Below, piece after piece: positions 45,485 to 55,491 of a stretch of DNA of 64,000 nt. The stretch is taken from contig CAJNDS010000067.1 of assembly GCA_905221605.1 (NCBI GenBank), forward strand, positions 1 to 64,000. Reading direction: 5' to 3'. The position numbers were made by a program, and so were the translations under genes. The stretch comes from Symbiodinium natans. Lineage: Eukaryota > Sar > Dinophyceae > Suessiales > Symbiodiniaceae. The notes beneath the pieces were generated by a model. The model ran no database searches. It saw nothing but the letters and a program-made list of their open reading frames with translations, and was not told the origin of the DNA. Positions within the stretch are counted from its first letter, which is position 1. The number at the start of each line of letters is the position of its first letter.

Positions 45485-45617
45485 TAAACCCCTAAACCCT
45501 AAACCCTAAACCCTAAACCCTAAACCCTAAACCCTAAACCCTAAACCCTAAACCCTAAACCCTAAACCCTAAACCCTAAACCCTAAACCCTAAACCCTAA
45601 ACCCTAAACCCTAAACC
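45485..45617 (-). repeat. Telomere-type array CCCTAAA
   Basis: About 18 pure units. Confidence 0.95.
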
Positions 45618-45929
45618 TATTGGGTTTGGGCTCCTTTGCGTGCCGAGGCTGCTGCCAGGCGGGTCCGGTGCCAAGATCCCTAGAGCAGCTTACTGGTCTA
45701 GGGCCTAGGGCCTAGGGTTTAGGGTTTAGGGTTTAGGGTTTAGGGTTTAGGGTTTAGGCGGTTTAGGCGGTTTAGGCGGTTTAGGCGGTCTAGGCGGTTT
45801 AGGTTCCATACTCGGGATTTTCGGAGTAAGGGCAGCATGAGCCTATGCCTAAACTCACTGGGTCTGGGGTTTTCGGTGTAGGCCAGGGTTTAGCTAGCAG
45901 CACATTTCAATAGGGCCGCGTTGAAATAC

Positions 45930-47075
45930 CCGGCAAGCCTATCTTGCGACAGCATTTAGATGCCATCCTTCATCATGCTGCCTTCTGGCGTCGACTTGGT
46001 TTTTGCGCGCTGCATCAAGAACTTTGGAACGCTAAGCCAGACTAAGGCATGAAACCAAATTTAATCCTCACAAAGGGGCACAACCCCGCTAGCGAATGGC
46101 CAGGCAACGAGGCATCCAGGCAAACTCTAGGTTACCCAAAGGGTCCTCAGTACCTATATGGGAGACACTTGCCCAAACCATCATAGTACTTCCTATCATA
46201 GAAACCCTACTAAACCCTAAACCCTAAACCCTAAACCCTAAACCCTAAACCCTAAACCCTAAACCCTAAACCCTAAACCCTAAACCCTAAACCCTAAACC
46301 CTACTTTCTACTATGTAGGTACTTAGGACCCTTTGGGCTATGTGTCTTGGAGAATCCACGGAGCGCAGTGAGGACAAAGTTAAGTCCTTGACCCGTACAT
46401 GTGATTTTCTCCATGAAAGGCCCCTTGGGCTGCAATAAGGGAGAAAAACCCAAACCCTAAACCCTAAACCCTAAACCCTAAACCCTAAACCCTAAACCCT
46501 AAACCCTAAACCCTAACCTCTATACCCCTTGTAACGGGCAGGCCAAGCTCGGCGTCAATCACGAAGAGCAGGTGCGGGCTGGAGAAGAGGCTGAGCACGA
46601 AAGCGCCTCGTCCAAGAAGCGCTCGCGAAAGCCAGTCGCATCAAGCCAGGAGGACTACCTTGCGGACCATATGAACCCTAAATTGGGGTCTTATGCACTA
46701 TACTACCGTAGTCCCTACTAAGGCATATGAGCCCTACACCCTTTTAGGGTTCATGGTGGTCCGCAAGGTAACTACGAGGCAAGCCACCCCACAAAGTCCA
46801 GAAAGGGGCCCGCTGCAGCAGTGGAAGCGCCAGCCCTGGCACGCGACAACATAGGGCGCAGGGGTCTTTGTGGTACTTTACTGTAACTTTAGATCCTTAC
46901 CTGTTTTGGGTTTATTGGGTTTCTTATTAAGGCAGCTAAAAGTTTGATTTATATCTACCCTCCTGAGTGCAGCCAAGGGGTGGGCACGGAGGAGATCCGA
47001 GAGTTGCAGAGTGCTTCGGCCCCAGGGCGGCTCAGTACATCGCTGTGCCAGGGTCAGGGGCCTAGGCTCTGGGGG
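45930..47075 (+). CDS. Exon series split by N, H and G elements
   Basis: Blocks include LVFARCIKNFGTLSQTKA (45961-46050), STERSEDKVKSLTRTCDFLH (46340-46430), VNHEEQVRAGEEAEHESASS (46540-46658), SHPTKSRKGPAAAVEAPALA (46776-46861) and PRVAECFGPRAAQYIAVPGS (46982-47070). The last three join in one frame after removing H and G with one flank copy. Product not recognised. Confidence 0.5.
46128..46345 (+). mobile_element. N element with central telomere array
   Basis: Inverted arms (ACCCAAAGGGTCCTCAGTAC and the matching right arm) enclose a CCCTAAA array at 46208-46305. Confidence 0.7.
46658..46768 (+). mobile_element. H element between exons
   Basis: Ends are CCTTGCGGACCA and TGGTCCGCAAGG. ACTAC is repeated at 46654 and 46771. 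Removal joins SSQEDY to EASHPTKSRKGP in frame. Confidence 0.75.
46866..46977 (+). mobile_element. G element between exons
   Basis: This is a 112-bp copy flanked by GGGT. Removal keeps the frame open (IGRRGGHGGDPRVAECFG). Confidence 0.75.
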
Positions 47076-47082
47076 GCCCTGA

Positions 47083-47360
47083 ACCCTGAACCCTAAACCC
47101 TGAACGCTGAACCCTAAACCCCAAACCCCAAACTCCAAACCCTAAACCCTAACCCTAAACCCTAAACCCTAAACCCTAAACCCCAAACCCCAAACCCTAA
47201 ACCCTAAACCCCAAACCCCCAACCCTAAACCCTAAACCCTAAACCCTAAAACCTAAACCCTAAACCCTAAACCCCAAACCCCAAACCCCAAACCCCAAAC
47301 CCTAAACCCTAAACCCTAAACCCCAAACCCTAAACCCTAAACCCTAAACCCCAAACACTA
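47083..47360 (-). repeat. Mixed CCCTAAA and CCCCAAA array
   Basis: Blocks of the two unit types alternate. Confidence 0.9.
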
Positions 47361-47981
47361 AACGCTCAATCCGTGCAGGCCAGTCTCCCTGGCTTCCATT
47401 GCGGCTCGGCGCAGCATCCCCACGGTGATGGCTTGACAGCCAAGAGGCCAGGGGTTTGGGGTTTGGGGTTTGGGGTTTAGGGTTTAGGGTTTAGGGTTTA
47501 GGGTTTAACTAGGGTTTAGGGTTTAGGGTTGGGCTTTGTTTCCTTCAGGTCTGGGGTGCAGGGCATAGGTTTAAGACCCCTAAACCCCAAACCACAACTC
47601 CCCAGTATCACACAACATACCTTTTAAGATGGTTTCGAGGGTTCAGGTTTTTCAGGCATTACCCCAAATGCTCGGAAACTTCGCATCTGTTCCCTATGCC
47701 CTCCACCCTTTATTGGCCCCAAAGACCGGCAGCTCTCTAATGAAAATCAGGGTCTTGCTGTGGATCCATTTCATAGTACGACCTGTTAGGCTACCAACGT
47801 GCTATAGGGGCCTTAGCAATCAGAATAGGTTTTTTTTTTAAGGGGGAAACCCTAAACCGTAAACCCTAAACCCTAAACCCTAAACCCTAAGCCCTAAGCC
47901 CTAAGCCCTAAGCCCTAAACCCTAAACCCTAACCCTAAACCCTAAGCCCTAAGCCGTAAACCCTAAACCCTAAACCCTCAG

Positions 47982-48088
47982 TTTCCCCGGTAAGCCAGCG
48001 AAGTCGCAGGGTCATGGAGGAGGGCGACGTGCCTTTCTACAAGCTGGCAGTTAAGCAGGCGCCCAGAAATTCAAAATAGTCCCTTTTA
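47982..48088 (+). CDS. Exon-like block, unknown product
   Basis: It is open as RVMEEGDVPFYKLAVKQAPR to TAG. Confidence 0.4.
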
Positions 48089-48146
48089 GGGGGTTTGGGG
48101 TTTAGGGTTTAGGGTTTAGGGTTTAGGGTTTAGGGCGAGGACCATG

Positions 48147-48260
48147 GCTAGGACCCAGAGTAGGGCCTTAAGCAATTGTCTTTGGGGCTCAGGTTCCCCC
48201 ATAAGCCCCTTTAGAGCCTAAAAAAGGGCACCCTTGTTGAATTCCCGGGTTACTCGGTTT
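48147..48260 (+). mobile_element. C element
   Basis: It runs from AGGACCCAGAGTAGGGCC to GGGTTACTCGGTTTAG and continues directly into telomere repeats. Confidence 0.6.
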
Positions 48261-48433
48261 AGGGTTTAGGGTTTAGGGGAGAGGGTCTGCTGGGAGCCTC
48301 AAAGCATCCCAAAATGGGGCTATCGAAGGGCTTTTGTGAGGTTCGTAAGTCTGAGGGTTTAGGATCTAGTGCTTCGGGTTATGAAGTTCTTCGTCGAAAG
48401 TCAGAGTTACATGACTTGAAGGAATTTGCAGGC

Positions 48434-48720
48434 ATTTCTTGCAAAAAGAATTAGGAGAGCGCGCAGGCTACGTAAGGCAGTTTGTGATGCATGGCGCCTG
48501 CTTCCTTGGACGAAGCTTGCTTAGCATTAAACCCTCAGCCCTAAACCACGAGGATGATGTGTCGGAATATTTTCCGGAGGGTGTAGAGGACCAGCCTAGA
48601 TGAAATGGGACCCTTGTCATAGTTAGCATCAACATCATGATGATCATTGTCGTCACTATACTTTTTATGACTAAGGTTCTTGTTCTCTTAGCGGATGTAG
48701 CGTTGGAAGTCCTGCAACCT
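48434..48720 (+). CDS. Exon-like blocks, unknown product
   Basis: A basic block reads FLAKRIRRARRLRKAVCDAW. A second (48545-48594) reads HEDDVSEYFPEGVEDQPR and resembles a block near 35598. Hydrophobic sequence follows after a TGA. Confidence 0.4.
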
Positions 48721-48926
48721 AAACCTCAAAACCCTAAGTCCCTGCGACCCTAAACCTCTGCAACCCTAAACCTCGGCACCCCAAACCCCTAAAGCTTTTA
48801 GCCCGAAACTTCTAAACCCTCAAACCCCTAAACCCCAACCCCTAAACAACTCTAAACCCTAGACCCCTAAACAACCCACAACCCTAAACCCTATCCCTAA
48901 ACCCTAAGCCCTAAACCCTTTTCCAG

Positions 48927-49003
48927 GCTGAGGCTGCCTATGGGATCACGGCAGCCCAGCCGCTGTTCCTGCGCTTCGTGCCGTCGGAGAAGTTCCAGGC
49001 CAA
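48927..49003 (+). CDS. Exon-like block, unknown product
   Basis: After a CCTTTTCCAG acceptor it reads AEAAYGITAAQPLFLRFVPS then EKFQAK. Confidence 0.5.
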
Positions 49004-49086
49004 ACCCTGTTTAGGGCTTCGGGTTTAGGGTTTAGGGTGTAGGGTTTTTAGGGTTTAGGGTTTAGGGTTTAGGGTTTAGGGTTGAG

Positions 49087-49510
49087 GGTTTTGAAATTGA
49101 CACGGACTCGGAGTTGAAAAAGTTGCGCTGCAACATTGCGAGAGGCCCCTTCAAGGTATGGTTTTTAGAGTGGCAAGCTGCCTTTGCACGGTGCGGAGAA
49201 GCCATGGGTTAGTACCATGTTGGTCCATGTCAATGTTGTGGTACAAAGCTACTGACACTTCCCATGCTTTGGGCTTGGGGATTAGGGTTCAGGGTTCAGG
49301 GTTCGGGGTTCAGGGTTCAGAGTTTAGGTTTAGGGTTTAGGGTTTAGGGTTCAGGGTTTCGGGTTTAGGGTTTCGGGTTTGTAACCCCCCGTTCTTGTGG
49401 GTGTCGGTTAGCTTCTCAGCACCAACGCCTTACAAGCCGCAGGAGCCCGCTGACTTGGAGCAGAAGGCACAGCAGAGCCTCAAGAACTGGCTGCTAGGCG
49501 CGGGGCTCTG
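49087..49510 (+). CDS. Two exon-like blocks, unknown product
   Basis: The first reads FEIDTDSELKKLRCNIARGP and ends at GTATGG. The second (49416-49510) reads YKPQEPADLEQKAQQSLKNW then LLGAGLC. They lie on either side of a degenerate TTTAGGG array. Confidence 0.5.
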
Positions 49511-50412
49511 TACCCTAAACCTTGACTGGGTTTTGGAGTACTATACTTTTGATACTTCTTTAGGTTCTGGGTTCCTATTGTAGCTGTATATACTTTTTTT
49601 CCCGGGGCTACTCCACAGTAGGGTTAAACCCTAACACCCTAGACCCGAAACCCTCGGTCCCTCAATCCCACGAACCCAAAAGGGGGCTAGCAGTCTGTTT
49701 CGGAGCGTGCTTCCTCATGCTACTGTACTTGCTGTCCCAGGGAACCTAGCAATGCAGGGCCCGAAGCCGGAAACCCTAAACCCTAAACCCTACGGTCCCC
49801 TAACCCTAAGGCCTAAACCGTTTTATGTTATGATCAGAGGTCCTTGCTCAAGGAGCCCCAAAGTGGCGTCGGATGTTTTTTTCGGTTTGCTTTTCTTTTT
49901 CTTTCTGTGTTGTTTCTACCCCTAAATACCCTAAACCCTAAGCCCCAAAACCCTTGTTGAGCTTTAGAAGCACATTCCGTTAAATCGAAGTCCTATAAGC
50001 CATACAAACCCTACAAAACCCTAGTAGAAATCTACGTCTCGATCTTCGGCTTTTGTCTAACCAGGGGTGCCAGGGAGCCCAAAGGGACTATAGGCTTGAG
50101 GGCTTAGGGGTGTATGTATGGACTGTAGACCCCAAAGGGTTTAGGGTTTAGGGTTTAGGGTTTAGGGTTTAGGGTTTAGGGTTTAGGGTTTCGGGTTTCG
50201 GGTTTAGGGTTTAGGGTTTAGGGTTTTGTGTACTTGTGAGTTCCAGGGTGAGTGTTGGGTTTCGCGTTTCTGCAAGTGCAGGCTGGGCTTCTGGCTGCTT
50301 GAAACCCTAAACCCTCAGCCCTGAGCCCTAGACCCTGAGCCCTAGATCCTAAACCCTAAACCCTAAACCCTAAACCCTAAGCCCTAAGCCCTAAACCCTA
50401 AACCCTAAACTC

Positions 50413-51000
50413 AGGGAGGGCTGCGCAGGCTTGAGGAACTTTTCGCGTTTGAGAAGAGGTTAAGACTTTGGGTTGACCGGACCTAGGGCCTAGGTCTCTA
50501 AGGGTAGTTACATGGGCCCTTAGGGTTTAGGGTTTAGGGTTCAGGGTTTAGGGTTTAGGGTTCAGGGTTTAGGGGTAGTTACATGGGCCCTTCATATGGT
50601 CCCTTACCTCCTTTAAAGGGTTCTGAAGTATGAGCCCTTAGTTTGTATAGGGTATGTAAGTGGTACATAAGGGGTCCCCTATTCAAGGGCCCATACTAAG
50701 GGACCATGCAACTGCCCTAAGATGGTCCGATTCTTGCCAGGATATGCTGCCTTCCAGACGGGCCTGGTGTTCTTCAGCATCCTCTTCCTGGTGCCGTCGC
50801 AGTAGCTCCGCGCCTGATGCTGGGCTCTTTGTCTGTGTACACGTGGCCCGCCGGGCTGCCGAAGGGACCCCATGTCATGACGTACACAAGCCCCGTAAAC
50901 ACTGGCATTCCATGGCACGCCCGGGTAATTGACTCTCACCGGGATGCATATCCGAAAGTCCTACCACCCCAGACATGCCACCATCCTCACTCCGGTTTAG
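50413..51000 (+). CDS. Exon-like blocks around an O element
   Basis: Blocks read LRRLEELFAFEKRLRLWVDR (50413-50486), YAAFQTGLVFFSILFLVPSQ (about 50738-50800, hydrophobic) and PHVMTYTSPVNTGIPWHARV (to about 50995). Confidence 0.45.
50499..50731 (+). mobile_element. O element with left end duplicated around a telomere array
   Basis: A perfect 20-bp left end occurs at 50502-50521 and 50573-50592 with a 51-bp TTTAGGG array between. Confidence 0.7.
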
Positions 51001-51056
51001 GGTTTAGGGTTTAGGGTCTCGGGTTTAGGGTTTAGAGCCTCCCCCCCACCCCCCCC

Positions 51057-51628
51057 CGGAACCGGCGGCCACGCTGACAAAGTGCAGAGGCGGCACCCCG
51101 ACCATGAGGGGAAAAGGGAAAGGACCTGGGGTGGCTTGGGGACCAAATGAACCCTAAAAATTAGGGGTCATATTCCCTTACTACTATAATTCCCCAAATA
51201 TTCCCCTACTACTATAATTCCCTACAATAGGGTCATATTCCCTTACTACTATAATTCCCTAAAATAGGAGTCATATTCCCTTACTACTATAATTCCCACT
51301 AAGGTACATGAACCATAAACCCTTTGAGGGCTCATTTTATCCCCAAGGTGGCTCTGTGTGTGTACCGCTGCATTAGGGGATTTGGGGGATTCTCCGAAAT
51401 CATGGGCACTTTTGGGTGCTGGGATTGTGTTTCTTTTTTTGTGTTGTTTGTGAAGGACATGTTTTTTTTTATAGTAGGATCTGCAAAGGAACTACCATCT
51501 AGTGAACCTCCCATTGAGGGTTCTGCTGCAGTCGTACAGTGCTTCGGGCCGTGGCTACGAGTACAAGAAGGGGAACCCAGGCTCTCAAAACATACGCCTC
51601 CAAGTATCCAAAAGCACTTACAGCCCTA
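51057..51628 (+). CDS. Exons joined across an H element
   Basis: Removing the H element at 51136-51347 with one GTGGC copy joins KCRGGTPTMRGKGKGPG to a 90-codon open block containing DCVSFFVLFVKDMFFFIVGS, a likely membrane helix. Confidence 0.5.
51136..51347 (+). mobile_element. H element with internal tandem copies
   Basis: H ends (TTGGGGACC, TCCCCAAG) enclose repeated units of TTCCCTTACTACTATAATTC. GTGGC is repeated at both edges. Confidence 0.7.
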
Positions 51629-51819
51629 AACCCTACACCCTGAACCCTAAACACTTATTGGGGTTTTGGGGATGTTGAAATCGAGCCCCTAAAATAACCC
51701 CCCCCCTCCTGAAACCTAGTCCCCAAGACCCGAAACCCCTAAAGCCTGAAGAGCCAAACCCCTACACAAGCCTTGATATCTAACCCCGCAATTCAGCCAT
51801 ATACAGAAAGCCTAAGCTA

Positions 51820-52084
51820 ATTTGTTGATGTTGCTCATGTTGCCGTGGCTGATTTTTTCGGGGCTTGTTGGGAAGCTAAGGGGCTTATTGTTAGCGCCGA
51901 GCCGACAACGCAACCCCTGCAGCCCAAGCAGCATGCAGTCGCAGCTCCAAGGCGGCGTTGTCACACCCACAAAATGAGCCTCGTAAATTTGGACCCTGCC
52001 CATAAAGCCTTGAAAGAGAACCCCCCAAACCTTAAGAAGGCCCCGAGCCCTAAATATGCCCTAAATATGGACATGGGTTCCTGA
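51820..52084 (+). CDS. Exon-like block, unknown product
   Basis: It is open as VAVADFFGACWEAKGLIVSA and onward through HKMSLVNLDPAHKALKENPP to TGA. A second frame is also open in its first half. Confidence 0.45.
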
Positions 52085-52376
52085 AAATGAATAACGGCAC
52101 AACTTTGAAAAATTCGAGTGTCGCACAAACAGATGACATATAAGGTTTAGGGTTTACGGGCGGGATAAGCCCCCAAATAGCCACTAGACCCCTAAACCCG
52201 AAATCCTAACTAACCCCTAAGCCTTGAACCCAGAACCCTAAACCCCTAAGCCCCTAAACCCTGAACCCTGAAGCCCTGAACCGTCAACCCTAAACCCCTC
52301 AACCCGAAACCCTAAACCCTAGCCCTAAACCCTAAACCCCTAAACCTTGAATTCTTGAATTTCCGAGCCTTCCATG

Positions 52377-53158
52377 GGTCGTTTGCCTGGATGGCGGAGC
52401 CCTGTTGCGCCTTGAAGATAGGCCGGGGCGCCCCAAAGCTTCAGGATATCCGTAGGGTCTAGGTTCAGGGTTTGGGGTTTAGGGTTTAGGGCTTAGGGTT
52501 TGGGAATTGGGCTTTGGGCTTTGGGCTTTGGGCTTTGGGCTTTGGGCTTTGGGCTTTGGGCTTTGGGCTTTGGGCTTTGGGCTTTGGGCTTTGGGCTTTG
52601 GGCTTGGGCTTCGGGATTTAGGGTTTATTTAGGGTTTAGGGTTTAGGCTTTAGGGCTTAGGGTTTAGGGTTTAGGACTTAGGGCCATTGAGTGGGGTCTG
52701 TTGACAACGGTTGCAGGGAAGCTGCTCCGCCACAAGGAGCCTTTCAACCTTTACGCCTATTAAGCCTTAAGCTCTGGCTTAGGGCTTATGAGCCCAGTTT
52801 AAGGAGAACCGTTTTTATTCAGGGTTTCCGAGGGTAGTGTTATACTAATTTCCAAACATCTCCCAAAGGACCCAAAAACCCAAAACCGGGTTTGCTCTCA
52901 AGAGCCTGGTTTTCAAGAAGAACACTTTCTATTCAGGGTTTTAGAGAGGGTTTAGGGCACCTTCACCCCTAAGCACCCTAAACCCGAAGCCCTGAAGCCC
53001 TTGTTTCTTCAAGTGCCACGGGCTCTACAACCACACAGCCTTGAGCCGGGCTTAGGGTTTAGGGGTAACTTCGTACGAAGGCTATAGCTGAGGCTGCAGG
53101 CTCGGAGAACCCCAACTTCGGATACTTGCAGCCCTATTTGGTGGTTTCCCAAAAATTG
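52377..53158 (+). CDS. Series of short exon-like blocks
   Basis: Blocks read SFAWMAEPCCALKIGRGAPK (52377), TTVAGKLLRHKEPFNLYAY (52694), FFKCHGLYNHTALSRA (53006) and AEAAGSENPNFGYLQPYLV (53087). They are separated by variant arrays and element sequence. Confidence 0.45.
52505..52600 (+). repeat. Variant array, unit GGGCTTT
   Basis: About 13 identical GGGCTTT units. Confidence 0.95.
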
Positions 53159-53246
53159 GGGTACCCCTTTTATACCCCAAATAGAATAAGATCCCCTTAG
53201 AGGGTCCCCCCAAAAAGAGGGTAACCCTATTTTCGGAACCCCCCCC

Positions 53247-54095
53247 CATTCCTTACCCTGCTGGACAAGTTTCCTGAGCCTGTTGCAGATGCGCTGGCCC
53301 TGAGCCAGATGACCCCCAATCGCCAGACTCTAGATCTCAAGCTCATCCGAAACCCAAAATCCTCAAGGCCTCCACCCTAAATCCTAAACCCTAAACCCTA
53401 GGAGGTTTAGGGCAACACCCAAGACCAGTATAAGAAAGCATTAGGGCTCATTCGAAGTACAGTTCAGAGCAAGGTTTTCCTTAGGTTTATTGCTGGGTGC
53501 ATGTTTGCTACGAGTCATCCAACCCTACTGCATGTGGGGCTTTCCGGAAAGTCCCTAAACCCTAAACCCTAAACCCTAAACCCTAAACCCTAAACCCTAA
53601 ACCCTAAACCCTAAACCCTAAACCCTAAACCCTAAACCCTAAACCCTAAACCCTAAACCCTAAACCCTAAACCCTAAACCCTAAACCCTAAACCCTAAAC
53701 CCTAAACCCTAAACCCTAAACCCTAAACCCTAAACCCTAAACCCTAAACCCTAAACCCTAAACCCTAAACCCTTTTCGGGCGTCCCTTTAAGGGGTTCCT
53801 ATTCTATTTGGGCCGCAAAAGGGGTACCCCCTTTTTGGGGAGATACCTATGTGGTTTACGGTCGTATGCCCTCCTCTTCGGTGGCCCTAAACCCTAAACC
53901 CTAAACCCTAAACCCTAAACCCTAAACCCTAAACCCTAAACCCTAAACCCTAAACCCTGCACCCTAACCCCTAAACCCTAAACCCTCGAAGCCAGGGGAC
54001 TTCAACCTTCTCTGCCTCTTCGGCACCATCGCCAACGCCTGGTATGGCTACAATGGTGTCAGGGTGGACGACTGGGCAGCTCAGCGGCGTTTAGG
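53247..54095 (+). CDS. Exon series, unknown product
   Basis: Blocks read LLDKFPEPVADALALSQMTP (53247), QYKKALGLIRSTVQSKVFLR then FIAGCMFATSHPTLLHVG (53411-53556) and FNLLCLFGTIANAWYGYNGV (53988). A 220-bp array and a reversed F element separate the last two. Confidence 0.5.
53553..53772 (-). repeat. Telomere-type array CCCTAAA
   Basis: About 31 almost perfect units, among the purest arrays in the window. It follows an exon-like block. Confidence 0.95.
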
Positions 54096-54600
54096 TTTAT
54101 TGCTTGTGGCTTCTGCCTAAACCCTAAACCCTAAACCCCAAACCCCAAACCCTAAACCCCAAACCCAAAACCCTAACGAAACCATGCAACCTTGAAGCCC
54201 GAAACCCCTGACCGGGCTTTCTGGCGCAGTCATTGGCAGCAGCACAGGCAACCCCTCAAGGGACCTTAGGGTTTAGGGTTCAGGGTTCAGGGTTTAGGGT
54301 TCAGGGTTTAGGGTTTAGGCCTTAGGGGCTACATTGGGGCTACGTAGGTATATAGGGACTGTACAAGGTACAGGAAAAGGTATCCAAAGGGGAATAAGAT
54401 TAAGGGCCCCGTCTAGGTATCCTTTCAAGAATAGTTCAACATACCCCAAAACCATACCCTTAACCTCTAAGGAAGGCTTTTTCCATACCCATGAATTTCT
54501 TTTAAGGGCTATGCCCAAGGGGGGTATGCTGAATATTGCTTAGATGAAACGTACAGGGGTTAGGGTTTAGGGTTTAGGGCGTAGGGCCCGGCATGACTTA

Positions 54601-54785
54601 GGAAGCTGATGAGCAGAGTCCGGCCAAGGTGGAGGCGCGAGTTTCCATGCAGAGGGTTTGGGGTTTGAGGGTTTGGGGTTTGGGTTTTAGGGTTTGGGGT
54701 TTGGGGTTTAGGGTTTAGGATGTAGGGTTTAGGGTTCAGGGCTGGTGATTCTTTCCCGAAGCCCAAGGCGCCCTGCTTCACTTCT
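54601..54785 (+). CDS. Two short exon-like blocks
   Basis: EADEQSPAKVEARVSMQR follows an AG acceptor, and GDSFPKPKAPCFTS follows the array at 54656-54740. Confidence 0.35.
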
Positions 54786-54986
54786 AGGGGGGATTTAGAA
54801 TGCATTTAAATTTTCATGGGTCTTCATCATAATCCCGAACCTTAAGAAACACGTAACATTTTCATGTTTGTAGGGCCCCCAGATGTTTTCTACAGTCATC
54901 CGAGTCGGGTTTTAAGTGCCCGAAGTTGGGATATCCCCACGTAGAAGCTGATCTTGAGCCTACTTGCTAAGTTCCCTCAGTGAAAA

Positions 54987-55106
54987 CTTGGGATGTTCCC
55001 CCGTATACTAACTGTTCTTAATCAGGGTTACAGTAACCCCCCCCCCCCACTGTAATTAATCCCTACTAATGGCTGTTAGTATAGTATAAAGGGGGGAACA
55101 ACCCAA
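54987..55106 (+). mobile_element. A element with central poly-C
   Basis: Inverted ends of the A family flank a C run. No clear target duplication is visible. Confidence 0.7.
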
Positions 55107-55160
55107 GTTATAAACCCTAACCCCCAAACCCGAAGCCTTTTTTTAACCTGCAGCCCCATC

Positions 55161-55449
55161 CCGGCTTCGGCTTTGGGTTCACTGGATGCAACCGCGAAAT
55201 ACCTTTGTGGTACTTTACTGTAACTTCAGATCCTTACCTTTTTTGGGTTTATTGGGTTTCTTGTTAAGGCAGCTAAAAGTTTAATTTATAGCTACCCTCC
55301 TGAGTGCAGCCAAGTACGGCCTTCTTGCTCAGGCACAAGGGCTTTGCGATTTCTGCTCTTGGGGTTCTCGGCTCTTATAGGGCTTGGGAAGTCTTAACTG
55401 ATGCAGCCGGATTGTCTCTACTTACCGATCTGGTTTTGTTGTTTGAAGG
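55161..55449 (+). CDS. Exon pair upstream of the helicase, split by a G element
   Basis: Removing the G element at 55203-55314 with one TAC copy joins two open stretches into about 61 open codons (reading WMQPRNTAFLLRHKG, then GVLGSYRAWEVLTDAAG). A short array and a CAG acceptor follow before the helicase ATG, so these may be earlier exons of the same gene. Function not recognised. Confidence 0.5.
55203..55314 (+). mobile_element. G element between exons
   Basis: This is a 112-bp copy flanked by TAC at 55200-55202 and 55315-55317. Confidence 0.75.
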
Positions 55450-55491
55450 GGTTTAGGGTTTGGGCTTAGTTTCAGAGGGCCTCCTGCTGCG

